A stretch of 30,504 nucleotides of DNA from Desulfarculales bacterium UBA696 (GCA_002298995.1 DBMO01000044.1:1-30504); one strand, 5' to 3'; shown: positions 8,674 through 14,766, counted from the first letter of the stretch. Notes: generated by a model from the sequence alone, not told the origin. Made by a program: numbers and translations.

Positions 8674-9260
8674 CGAACATTCCTTTCAGACCGGACCTGA
8701 TCATGTCGCGATGATCCGGAAAGCTTTTGTGAGACCGGCGGATTGTTTATGGCAGTCAATATAAGAAGGATTCCCCCCCGCGCTAGAAGTGAGCGAGGTC
8801 CTTTTTTCACCGAGGCGTTTAGATTTCGAAAAAGGGAGTATTTCCTCGTCCAGTCTTCGAAGTTCAATAGGTGCATGGAGACAAAGCCTGATCTTCCTCG
8901 TGGCCTAACGCCCCTGGCAATAGGATTTGTCAGGCAAAACCGGGGCCCAGAATTTCACTCGTGCGTTGTGGTGGAGGTAATAATACAAGACTTGACCCCT
9001 GGATTTTTTCTACGAGCCTAACGTCTTTTTGCGACGCTCAGATCCCCCAGGGCCGTCCTGGGCCAGACCGCTCTCCTCCGAACCGGGTACGGGCAAGTCT
9101 CCGTTTGACCTATTTGAAGGTTGGATTTGGGGAAACCGGTACTGATCAGAGTGCTTCCGCAAAGCACATAAAGGCAATGAAGCGCCTGTTCCCCTGTTCT
9201 CTTTCAGCTACCACGTCTGAGTTATAGAATCGGGCGTAAAGGCCAATGGTCTCAACGGGA
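8674..9260. other. intergenic region without a supported gene
   Basis: About 590 bases between the Rieske operon (minus) and the yefM-yoeB promoter (plus). The open frames at 8743-9021 and 8961-9227 show no domain, no ribosome binding site and atypical composition, so I do not call them. An imperfect dyad lies at about 8909-8947 (CCCCTGGCAA ... TTGTCAGG ... GGGG) and a small hairpin at 9151-9167 (GTGCTT/AAGCAC). The stretch reads like decayed accessory DNA. Confidence 0.45.
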
Positions 9261-9289
9261 TTGATTAAAAGCCTGACATGCTGTACAAT
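9261..9289 (+). promoter_or_regulatory. yefM-yoeB promoter
   Basis: TTGATT (9261-9266) and TACAAT (9284-9289) are separated by exactly 17 bases, a good sigma-70 promoter, with predicted transcription start near 9296 and a leader of about 30 bases before the yefM ATG. The -10 hexamer overlaps the first operator half of the TA system. Confidence 0.7.
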
Positions 9290-9299
9290 AAGTTGTACA
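9282..9299. promoter_or_regulatory. YefM-YoeB operator, two TGTACA cores
   Basis: TGTACA occurs at 9282-9287 and again at 9294-9299, the second inside TTGTACAA. The centres are 12 bp apart. In E. coli the YefM-YoeB complex binds paired palindromes with TGTACA cores at this spacing, so conditional autorepression is expected here. Confidence 0.8.
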
Positions 9300-9326
9300 A
9301 TACCGGCTGTTAAGGGAGAACAACGT

Positions 9327-9578
9327 ATGAACGCTATTACTTACTCACAGGCTCGCAGCGAGCTTGCCAAAACAATGGACAAGGTCTGTGATGATCACAC
9401 CCCTATCATCATCACGCGCAAGAACCAACGGTCGGTAGTGATGATCTCCCTCGAAGACTATGAGTCTCTCGAAGAAACCGCTTATCTTCTGAGAAGCCCC
9501 CGGAATGCACGGCGGCTCCTCGAATCCATAGCCGAACTCGAGTCCGGTGGCGGCAATGAGCGGGCACTGATCGAGTGA
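9327..9578 (+). CDS. yefM: type II antitoxin YefM
   Basis: 83 residues of the Phd/YefM family. The N-terminal DNA-binding part starts MNAITYSQARSEL and continues through IIITRKNQRSVVMISLEDYESL, the family hallmark. The acidic C-terminal part (about 55-83) would wrap the toxin. I chose ATG 9327 over the upstream in-frame start at 9246 because GGGAG lies just before it, because the operator and promoter lie upstream of it, and because the family begins here. Its stop overlaps the toxin start as GTGA. It neutralises YoeB and represses the operon through the TGTACA sites. Confidence 0.93.
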   Translation: MNAITYSQARSELAKTMDKVCDDHTPIIITRKNQRSVVMISLEDYESLEETAYLLRSPRNARRLLESIAELESGGGNERALIE

Positions 9579-9829
9579 AGCTGGTTTTTGCCGAACATGC
9601 CTGGGAGGATTACCTCTATTGGCAGCGCACTGATCGAAAGATCCTTGACCGCATCAACAAGCTCATCAAGGAGATCCAACGTACACCATTTGAGGGGACC
9701 GGTAAGCCGGAGCCACTGAAACATGGTTTGTCAGGCTACTTGTCGAGGCGTATCAACGATGAACACAGGATCGTCTATAAAGTCGAATTGGATTCCCTCC
9801 TTATTGCCCAACTCAGGCATCATTACTGA
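9575..9829 (+). CDS. yoeB: type II toxin YoeB, ribosome-dependent mRNA endonuclease
   Basis: 84 residues, the same length as E. coli YoeB. The catalytic set is conserved at the same numbers: Glu46, Arg65, His83 and C-terminal Tyr84 (the protein ends RHHY). The start is GTG at 9575, coupled to the yefM stop by a 4-base overlap. YoeB cleaves mRNA in the ribosomal A site. The toxin looks fully functional by its active site. Confidence 0.93.
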   Translation: MKLVFAEHAWEDYLYWQRTDRKILDRINKLIKEIQRTPFEGTGKPEPLKHGLSGYLSRRINDEHRIVYKVELDSLLIAQLRHHY

Positions 9830-10290
9830 TCAATGACCGGGTAAGGGTCTTGCACAAAAATCAATTCCAAGCCCGCTTACATGAAGGGTTGCCTTTTGCC
9901 TAATCCTCGACGGGAACTCTATTCCCCGATCAGCGAGGATGAAGGCAAAACGCTTGCTCGGCTTAAAAGTGCCGGAAATGTCTTGAACTTAAACTGGTTT
10001 TCAGTAGAAGGTGACAGCGCTCTGAGCGGATGCACCATCGGCAAACTTTGAATACGCACCCGGACAGGCGTTTCTGTCGTTGGAGTTTTGCGAGGTTCCA
10101 CCTTCCACCCCAACCCGGGTCCTGACTCTCGTTTTGCACCCGGAGATTTCATAGCTCTGATAGGAAACCATGAACAATACAGTTCTTTCGAGAAATGGGC
10201 CGAATCGCCCAGCCCCAAGAGTGGCGACTAACGTAATCAGATCTGCATGGCTAACCTGAATTCCGGTTCAGCGCAAGATGGGAGAATACC
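9830..10290. other. intergenic region without a supported gene
   Basis: About 460 bases after yoeB. An open frame on the minus strand (9919-10218) has no recognisable domain or ribosome binding site. At 9894-9916 there is a short sequence that recurs at 2915-2937 and resembles the 3' end of arfB at 14820. A small dyad (CTGAA 10256-10260 / TTCAG 10267-10271) lies about 20 bases before the next start codon. Confidence 0.45.
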
Positions 10291-10770
10291 ATGAAGCTCA
10301 TTCGGCCCACGGTTCTTGTTTCCATAATCCTTATAGCGCTGCTGCTGACATTTGCGGACCCTGCGGCATCTACTGCCAAACGGGTTAAAGGGCAGACTGT
10401 ATATGTGCCTGCATACTCACACATCTACCACGGTGACAGGGATACGCCACTCTACCTGACTGTAACGCTCAGTATCCGAAATACCGATCCGACTCACCCG
10501 ATCACCCTTCTTTCCGTTCAGTATTTCGATACCGACAGAAAGCTTCTCACAAGTTACCTGGAAGGAGAAAAGAAGCTGCTTCCAATGGGCTCCGTTGAGT
10601 TCATTGTCAAGGAATCTGACAGAAAAGGCGGGGCTGGGGCTAACTTCCTCGTCAGATGGATATCGGAAAAAGAGGTGGCTGAACCGATCGTAGAATCCAT
10701 TATGATCAGCACCGCACTGCAACAAGGGATATCGTTCAGCTCCCGTGGGCAGGCAATTGAAGAGCAATAA
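10291..10770 (+). CDS. DUF3124 exported protein
   Basis: 159 residues. An N-terminal hydrophobic signal segment (about 7-28) precedes a domain I recognise as DUF3124. Its landmarks are GQTVYVPAYSHIYHGDRDTP (about 34-53), SIRNTDPTHPITLLSV, the YFDTDRKLL segment, GGAGANFLVRW and the closing QQGISFSSRG. The biochemical role of the family is not known. The sequence suggests a beta-rich periplasmic or surface-anchored protein. GGGAGA precedes the ATG. It stands alone, followed by a strong hairpin. Confidence 0.85.
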   Translation: MKLIRPTVLVSIILIALLLTFADPAASTAKRVKGQTVYVPAYSHIYHGDRDTPLYLTVTLSIRNTDPTHPITLLSVQYFDTDRKLLTSYLEGEKKLLPMGSVEFIVKESDRKGGAGANFLVRWISEKEVAEPIVESIMISTALQQGISFSSRGQAIEEQ

Positions 10771-10804
10771 TGAATCCGAGCAAATATCTATCTTCGTTAC
10801 AAGC

Positions 10805-10841
10805 CCGCCGCCGCGGCGCCATATAAGCCGCGAAGCGGCGG
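10805..10841. repeat. 13-bp GC hairpin downstream of the DUF3124 gene
   Basis: CCGCCGC-CGCGGC (10805-10817) pairs with GCCGCG-(AA bulge)-GCGGCGG (10827-10841) around a 9-base loop. No T-run follows, so it may be a REP-like element or an mRNA-stabilising 3' structure. It begins 35 bases after the gene stop and ends 14 bases before an 18-base arfB-like motif. Confidence 0.6.
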
Positions 10842-10854
10842 TGGGGGATTACGA

Positions 10855-10872
10855 GGCTGGACACCTTGTTAG
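10855..10872 (-). repeat. short arfB-like fragment
   Basis: TAACAAGGTGTCCAGCC (minus strand) is identical over 17 bases to the segment of arfB that encodes NKVSS just after the GGQ motif (near 15143-15159). The flanks do not match. It may be the smallest remnant of an arfB copy or a recombination scar; chance similarity cannot be excluded. Confidence 0.35.
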
Positions 10873-11008
10873 CGTCTAAGGGAACTGAGGCACGGATAAG
10901 CCGGACATGACCATGCTGCTCCGAACATGATGGGCGTCGCCCGTTGAAAAATAAATGCGGCCCTTATGTGACCACTCTCCTGGAACATGCTCAGCCCATG
11001 CATCAAAT

Positions 11009-11032
11009 GACCCCTCAAATTGCTTGAGGGTC
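11009..11032 (-). terminator. hairpin at the end of the MerB-like gene
   Basis: On the minus strand GACCCTCAA pairs with TTGAGGGGTC (one bulged base) around a short loop. The hairpin includes the final TGA stop. Only a weak T-rich stretch (ATTTG) follows, so it is a possible terminator or 3' stabilising hairpin. Confidence 0.4.
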
Positions 11033-11722
11033 CCAAAATGCCGAGCCCCCGGTTACCTCCTTTAGCCTTTTAAAGAACAACGGACCGTAGGTCGGAGCAG
11101 ACGAAATATAGTTGCCGCTCAATCGCGAACTGTGACGGGGGGTGCTCACAATTTCCATGATACTAGAGAGCGGTAAAATAGCTTCATCGGTTCCGGAACG
11201 GAATTCAGACCAGTTTCTCACATGCTCTTCGGACACGAAGAGATGGATACGACTTCAGGTAAAAGGCCAATCTCCGGCCCACTTGTTCAAAGGGATATCC
11301 ACGTAACCACATATGGTATTCGGAGTTGCGCTTTCTATTTTTCCGTCGCACACCACTACGCGCATCTGTTCACCGCAGTCCAAACAGGGCGCATCGATTT
11401 GAACAGCTTTGCCCGGAAAGACCCAGCAGACCGCCAGGGCTTCGAATCCTCATTGGGCAGTCCATTTTTGCTGCCCGTCGACAGTAACTCGGTACTGCGT
11501 GGGCAAGTTATTGAACGGGGCGAATGAAGCAATTAAATCGGTGTTGGGATAGAGCCAGATGGGCAGTTTGGTGCCCATCAGGTCATGAAGGAGCTTCTTG
11601 CCCTGGTCGGGAGGCACGGAGAATTCCCTGGCAATATCAGTGAAGTGTGGGGCATAGCCTCGCTGAACAAAATATTCAAGAATGAAGTGGTAGGTCCGGT
11701 CTAACTGGTGTGTGTCGGCCAT
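11015..11722 (-). CDS. MerB-like (organomercurial lyase family) selenoprotein with two in-frame UGA/Sec codons
   Basis: Reading from ATG 11722 (preceded by GAGGAG) to TGA 11015-11017 gives 235 residues if TGA at 11450-11452 (codon 91) and 11255-11257 (codon 156) are decoded. Frame and family similarity are unbroken across both. Residues 1-60 form the winged-helix N-terminal domain of alkylmercury lyases. The first UGA sits in WTAQ-U-GFEALA, aligning with YAWCALD of MerB (catalytic Cys96). The second sits in WPFT-U-SRIHLFVS, aligning with CCHVHFFAS (catalytic Cys159). Glu94 stands where MerB has Asp99. A CLDC motif (113-116) lies between them. MerB cleaves carbon-mercury bonds and hands on Hg(II); the substrate here is unproven. 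A SECIS-like hairpin follows each UGA. It is divergent from a LysR regulator, and no merA, merR or merT is nearby. The alternative, a pseudogene with two nonsense mutations exactly at both catalytic cysteines, is unlikely. Confidence 0.88.
11225..11242 (-). promoter_or_regulatory. SECIS-like hairpin after the second UGA
   Basis: Twelve bases after the UGA at 11255-11257, CTCTTC (11242-11237) pairs with GAAGAG (11230-11225) around GUGUCC; a G-C pair can close it further. CAT and ATG outside it can extend the stem past one bulged C. Position and size match bacterial SECIS elements, and the loop contains GU. Confidence 0.65.
11422..11438 (-). promoter_or_regulatory. SECIS-like hairpin after the first UGA
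   Basis: Eleven bases after the UGA at 11450-11452, CCUGGC (11438-11433) pairs completely with GCUGGG (11427-11422; two wobble pairs) around the loop GGUCU. The E. coli fdhF SECIS upper hairpin has the same 11-base offset, the same 17-base length and an AGGUCU loop. A lower helix GAAG/UUUC can extend it. Confidence 0.8.
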
Positions 11723-11838
11723 ATCTTCTCCTCTGCCACCTGTAGTTTTCCTGCAAGCCGTAACCCACAAACGGGCCACCGGGTAATGCTGGACAGATCC
11801 AGCCCTCAAGTGATATCAAAATATATGATTTAGAAAAA

Positions 11839-11880
11839 TTGACATCGAGTCAAACGATTTGTTCCGATTTCACAGATCGG
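11839..11880. promoter_or_regulatory. candidate LysR-type operator in the divergent promoter region
   Basis: TTGAC-N5-GTCAA (11839-11853) is a perfect dyad containing the T-N11-A pattern of LysR-type binding sites (11840-11852). A second dyad, CCGAT-N7-ATCGG (11864-11880), lies 10 bases further and close to the lysR-type start at 11906. Two sites between divergent genes fit autoregulation plus control of the MerB-like gene. Confidence 0.6.
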
Positions 11881-11905
11881 ATTTCAAGATCGATTCGGAG
11901 GCCGT

Positions 11906-12817
11906 ATGGACATTCGACAGCTTGCAACATTCCAGGCAGTAGCCAGGTTCCTGAGTTTCAATCGCGCCGCGGAGGAACTTCATTATGCTCAGTCAAGCAT
12001 ATCTTCGCAAATCCAATCGCTTGAGGAAGAATTAGGTGTACGCTTGTTTGACCGTTTGGGCAGGCGCGTACTGCTGACAGAAGCGGGGGGCAAGCTATTG
12101 CGATATGCCGAAAGAATGCTTGAGCTGGCGGAAGAGACCCGGTCTGAAGTGATGGGCGCCAAAGAGCTGAAGGGCTCTCTTACGGTCAAGGTCCCAGAGA
12201 CCTTGGGCGTACACCGCCTGCCGCCCGTAATCAAGGAGTTTCGGTCCCGCTTTCCGAAAGTCCGGATGCGTTTTACTTCCTGCAGTCACGAAGGTCTTCA
12301 GAAAGACCTTCGCACAGGCACTACCGATCTGGCTTTTCTGCTGTCTGATTCGATAAATGCCGCCGATCTTTCATCCGAGGTTATGGGGATCGAGCCTTTG
12401 ATGCTGGTCTCCCATCCCGGCCACCGGCTGGCCTCGCAACCGTCTGTTGGCATCGGCGATCTCAAGGGTGAAACGATTCTTTTTTCGACGGTGGATTGCA
12501 GCTACAGAAGAAGCCTGGAATCGATTCTCATTTCGGAAAAAATTTCATGCGAGGTCCTTGACTTCAACAGTGTGGCGGCGCTCAAACCGTGTGTCATGGC
12601 GGGAGTGGGCATCACGATTCTTCCTGAGGTTACCGTTGCGGAAGATATCTCTCGTGGACTGCTCGCACCCATATCATTGGCCGACGAACAGCTGGAAGTG
12701 GCGACTCTCATGATATGGTTTCGAAACAGGTGGCTTTCACCATCTTTAAATGCCTTTATGGAGGTCTCACGCGAAATACTTAGTGAGGTTTATGGGAAAG
12801 AGAGTAAATGCGGCTAA
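11906..12817 (+). CDS. LysR-type transcriptional regulator
   Basis: 303 residues, the usual length for the family. The N-terminal winged helix (about 1-60) reads MDIRQLATFQAVARFLSF, then AAEELHYAQSSISSQIQSLE and LFDRLGRRVLLTEAG. The C-terminal part (about 90-295) is the periplasmic-binding-protein-like effector domain. The ATG at 11906 has GGAGG nearby. It is transcribed away from the MerB-like selenoprotein across a 183-bp region with two dyads, so it probably regulates that gene. The co-inducer cannot be read from sequence; a mercurial or other soft electrophile would be a guess from context only. Confidence 0.92.
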   Translation: MDIRQLATFQAVARFLSFNRAAEELHYAQSSISSQIQSLEEELGVRLFDRLGRRVLLTEAGGKLLRYAERMLELAEETRSEVMGAKELKGSLTVKVPETLGVHRLPPVIKEFRSRFPKVRMRFTSCSHEGLQKDLRTGTTDLAFLLSDSINAADLSSEVMGIEPLMLVSHPGHRLASQPSVGIGDLKGETILFSTVDCSYRRSLESILISEKISCEVLDFNSVAALKPCVMAGVGITILPEVTVAEDISRGLLAPISLADEQLEVATLMIWFRNRWLSPSLNAFMEVSREILSEVYGKESKCG

Positions 12818-12819
12818 TA

Positions 12820-12891
12820 TTACGGGGAGAGGCTCGGGGAATTCACAACATCGAACCACAGGGTTACACGGCTGGATACTTTGTTAACGTT
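12820..12891 (-). pseudogene. fragment of an arfB-like gene
   Basis: On the minus strand, 23 codons (12891-12823) encode exactly residues 29-51 of the intact ArfB at 14823-15248, then a TAA stop. Against the intact gene, 13 of 69 bases differ and all 13 changes are synonymous. The fragment therefore comes from a diverged but functional relative rather than from fresh duplication. No start, GGQ motif or C-terminal tail is present. It lies three bases after the converging LysR gene. Confidence 0.8.
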
Positions 12892-12970
12892 ATAGACTAC
12901 TTAACTGGGGGCTCCGGGGCATGGCAGGCTGGATTTCACCGGTGTTGGAATCTGGTCAGGCGGACATGCG

Positions 12971-13336
12971 TCAGTCAGCGATGTCGATATCGCGGGGCTC
13001 AATCACTAACCGGATTCCGTCAAGGATTTCATGAACCCGTTTTCTCGAAAGTGAGCCGATGCGCTCGCCCAAATCCCCTTTATCGACAGTAAATATCTGG
13101 GAAGCGTTGACAACGCTTTGCTTTGGCAGGTTGGCTTCGCCTGGTTCCAACAAGATATTTCCGGGCGCAGACGCCCATTTCAGATTGGATGTGAGTGCAC
13201 AAACCACAACAGTTCGAATGCGGCTCCGATTAAAGACATTGTTCTGAATCACAACATGCGGGTGCAGCAAGGCAAGGCCGGAACCGATCGGGTCACCCAT
13301 GTCGATCCAGTAGATGTCGCCCTGATTTATCACCAC
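12971..13336 (-). CDS. MazF/PemK-like toxin, probably with altered active site
   Basis: 121 residues of the MazF/PemK endoribonuclease family: GDIYWIDMGDPIGSG at the start, HPHVVIQNNVFN (25-36), VVVCALTSNLK (43-53) and the SVVNASQIFTVDK strand. In B. subtilis MazF the catalytic residues are Arg25 and Thr48. Here Thr49 is present, but the Arg25 position is His25 and the preceding residue is Leu24, so no arginine is available at the site. The toxin may be weak or inactive. The start overlaps the antitoxin stop by 7 bases (13330-13336), the usual TA coupling. Confidence 0.85.
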   Translation of the reverse strand: MVINQGDIYWIDMGDPIGSGLALLHPHVVIQNNVFNRSRIRTVVVCALTSNLKWASAPGNILLEPGEANLPKQSVVNASQIFTVDKGDLGERIGSLSRKRVHEILDGIRLVIEPRDIDIAD

Positions 13337-13584
13337 TTACCTTCCACAATTTTGCGGTGGATACGTCGCATGCCTTGACGTAGCGATGGGCGGGCTTGAT
13401 CGGGCTCATCTTGGTAAGTTCTATTAATAGCTTGAAGCAACTGTTCATTTTCGTGACGACGGAGAAAATCCTCCAATGCCATGGCAAGCAGTCGACTCCG
13501 CGACACCTTCATTTTGTGAGCAAGGGTGTCCACCTGCTCGAATAACGATCTGTCCAGGGAAACTGCCGTCTTGATTTGCGCCAT
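13330..13584 (-). CDS. ribbon-helix-helix antitoxin of the MazF-like toxin
   Basis: 84 residues. The N-terminal half (MAQIKTAVSLDRSLFEQVDTL, then MKVSRSRLLAMALEDFLRR) is a ribbon-helix-helix DNA-binding domain. The C-terminal half, with DEPDQARPSLRQGMRRIH, would bind and cover the toxin. GGAGG stands eight bases before the ATG at 13584, and a strong promoter lies just upstream. It is the first gene of the pair, as expected for MazEF-type modules. Confidence 0.85.
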   Translation of the reverse strand: MAQIKTAVSLDRSLFEQVDTLAHKMKVSRSRLLAMALEDFLRRHENEQLLQAINRTYQDEPDQARPSLRQGMRRIHRKIVEGKW

Positions 13585-13598
13585 TGCTCATACCTCCA

Positions 13599-13638
13599 GT
13601 AGTACAAGAAGTATAACTCCTGAGAATACCTTAATCAA
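13599..13638 (-). promoter_or_regulatory. promoter and probable operator of the MazEF-like pair
   Basis: On the minus strand TTGATT (13638-13633) and TATACT (13615-13610) are separated by 17 bases, a good sigma-70 promoter about 26 bases before the antitoxin ATG. An imperfect dyad, AGTAGTAC ... GTATAACT (13599-13618), covers the -10 box and is a plausible autorepression site. Confidence 0.65.
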
Positions 13639-13846
13639 TACAATTCAGTGGACATAATGAGGGTTCTGGGCACTCAATCAACGAGAGACTGTCCTCGATC
13701 TTTCCTCCCTCGGAATAGTCCTCTGCCTTTTCAGCCAGTCGCCGTCACTTCACGTGGAAGTCGATTAGCGCCAGAGATCAGCGAAGTGTGTGGGATACGA
13801 CAAAAAATATTGATCCCATGGCGGGAGCATGGTATGCAGCCTGAAT

Positions 13847-14140
13847 ATGCGGATCATCTCTCGAAAGATGCTCAAAGAATTCTGGGAAAGACACCCGGAC
13901 GCCGAACAATCTCTGTTGGCATGGCACGCTGATGTGAAACAGGCTATTTGGAGATCTCCTACAGACATCAAGATGGTGTATCGGAATGCCAGTTTTTTGG
14001 CCAACAATAGGGTGGTTTTCAACATTAAAGGTAACACTTACCGGCTCGTGGCGGCCATTCAGTATGAATTCGGGATTGTCTACATCCGATTTGTGGGCAC
14101 CCATGGAGAATATGACCACATTGATGCCGCCACTGTCTGA
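13847..14140 (+). CDS. higB: HigB family toxin (RelE fold mRNA interferase)
   Basis: 97 residues from ATG 13847. The features fit the HigB toxin family: MRIISRKMLKEFWERHP, the VFNIKGNTYRLVAAIQY strand pair, and the closing YIRFVGTHGEYDHIDA. The last segment carries the conserved THxEYD motif. An in-frame ATG at 13829 would add six residues, but the family starts at MRIIS. Toxin-first order followed by the antitoxin is typical for HigBA. It is predicted to cleave mRNA on the ribosome. Confidence 0.88.
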   Translation: MRIISRKMLKEFWERHPDAEQSLLAWHADVKQAIWRSPTDIKMVYRNASFLANNRVVFNIKGNTYRLVAAIQYEFGIVYIRFVGTHGEYDHIDAATV

Positions 14141-14155
14141 CTGGAGTTTGAAGAA

Positions 14156-14533
14156 ATGGATATTCGGCCTATCAAAACTGAAAGTGATTACAAGGCCGCG
14201 CTGGAGGAGGTGGAACACCTTTTTAATGCAGCGCCCAACTCTCCAGAAGGGGACCGTCTCGAAGTATTGACCACACTTATTGAAGCCTACGAAGAGAAAC
14301 ATTACTCGATTCCACTGCCGGACCCTGTTGAGGCTATCCTCTACTATGTTTCAAGCCGTGGACTCTCCCGCAGGGACCTTGAACAATTCATCGGTAGCCG
14401 CGCTCGTGTTTCCGAGGTTCTGAGCAGAAAGCGCCCTCTCACTATCGGCATGATCCGAAAGCTTCACTCAGGTTTGGGCATACCGGCAGAAGTGCTTATA
14501 CAGCCATACTCTCCGGAGAAGTCTGCTGCTTAA
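14156..14533 (+). CDS. higA: HigA family antitoxin (Xre-type HTH)
   Basis: 125 residues. The N-terminal part (MDIRPIKTESDYKAALEEVE and DRLEVLTTLIEAYEEKHY) is characteristic of the longer HigA antitoxins. The helix-turn-helix (about 65-115) reads DPVEAILYYVSSRGLSRRDL, GSRARVSEVLSRKRPLT and IRKLHSGLGIPAEVLI. It lies 15 bp after higB, neutralises the toxin and represses the operon. Confidence 0.9.
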   Translation: MDIRPIKTESDYKAALEEVEHLFNAAPNSPEGDRLEVLTTLIEAYEEKHYSIPLPDPVEAILYYVSSRGLSRRDLEQFIGSRARVSEVLSRKRPLTIGMIRKLHSGLGIPAEVLIQPYSPEKSAA

Positions 14534-14541
14534 GAGAGGAA

Positions 14542-14766
14542 GTGTCAGAGCCCAAGGAAGTCAGCTCTCAAGACGACCCACACGACCATGTCCCGAAGGC
14601 TCATTGGGAGGAGTATTCCACATTAGATAATGCCAAACGAGCGAAAGATGACATAGTGCAGATCATCATCGAATTACACAGAGCAGCGGGCTCAGGCAAC
14701 TACCCGTTCATTCATGGCATGGGGATTGGCTCTCTTTCATTAAAGCCAAACGAGCCCGGCCAATAG
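14542..14766 (+). CDS. small hypothetical protein
   Basis: 74 residues from a GTG start eight bases after the higA stop, with AGAGAGG just before it (short spacing). The first half is polar and acidic (SEPKEVSSQDDPHDHVPKAHW), then comes a helical segment (AKRAKDDIVQIIIELHRAA) and a Gly-rich tail (IHGMGIGSLSLKP). No family recognised. It may be a third gene of the higBA operon. Confidence 0.45.
   Translation: MSEPKEVSSQDDPHDHVPKAHWEEYSTLDNAKRAKDDIVQIIIELHRAAGSGNYPFIHGMGIGSLSLKPNEPGQ

Noticed and set aside
8909..8947. Imperfect dyad considered as a terminator or recombination site
   Set aside because: The arms have mismatches and wobble pairs, there is no T-run, and no gene ends nearby.
9050..9100. 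Group II intron remnant (CTCCTCCGAACCG-like stretch)
   Set aside because: Only a few bases resemble intron 3' regions; no domain V/VI structure or reverse transcriptase fragment could be supported.
8743..9227. Two overlapping open frames upstream of yefM
   Set aside because: No domain, no ribosome binding site, and composition unlike coding DNA in this window.
10795..10874. Integron attC site (hairpin flanked by GTTACAAG and CTTGTTAGCG)
   Set aside because: The core boxes do not fit RYYYAAC/GTTRRRY well, no integrase or second attC was seen, and the right half is explained by the arfB match.
11015..11236. Separate 73-residue gene starting at GTG 11236
   Set aside because: It is in the same frame as the MerB-like gene, continues that family's C-terminal sequence, lacks a ribosome binding site, and its GTG lies inside the SECIS-like hairpin.
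11222..11527. Plus-strand open frame opposite the MerB-like gene
   Set aside because: It is the antisense shadow of the MerB-like coding sequence, with no family match or ribosome binding site.
12808..13092. 94-residue plus-strand ORF after the LysR gene
   Set aside because: Runs antisense through the arfB fragment and the MazF-like gene; no own features.
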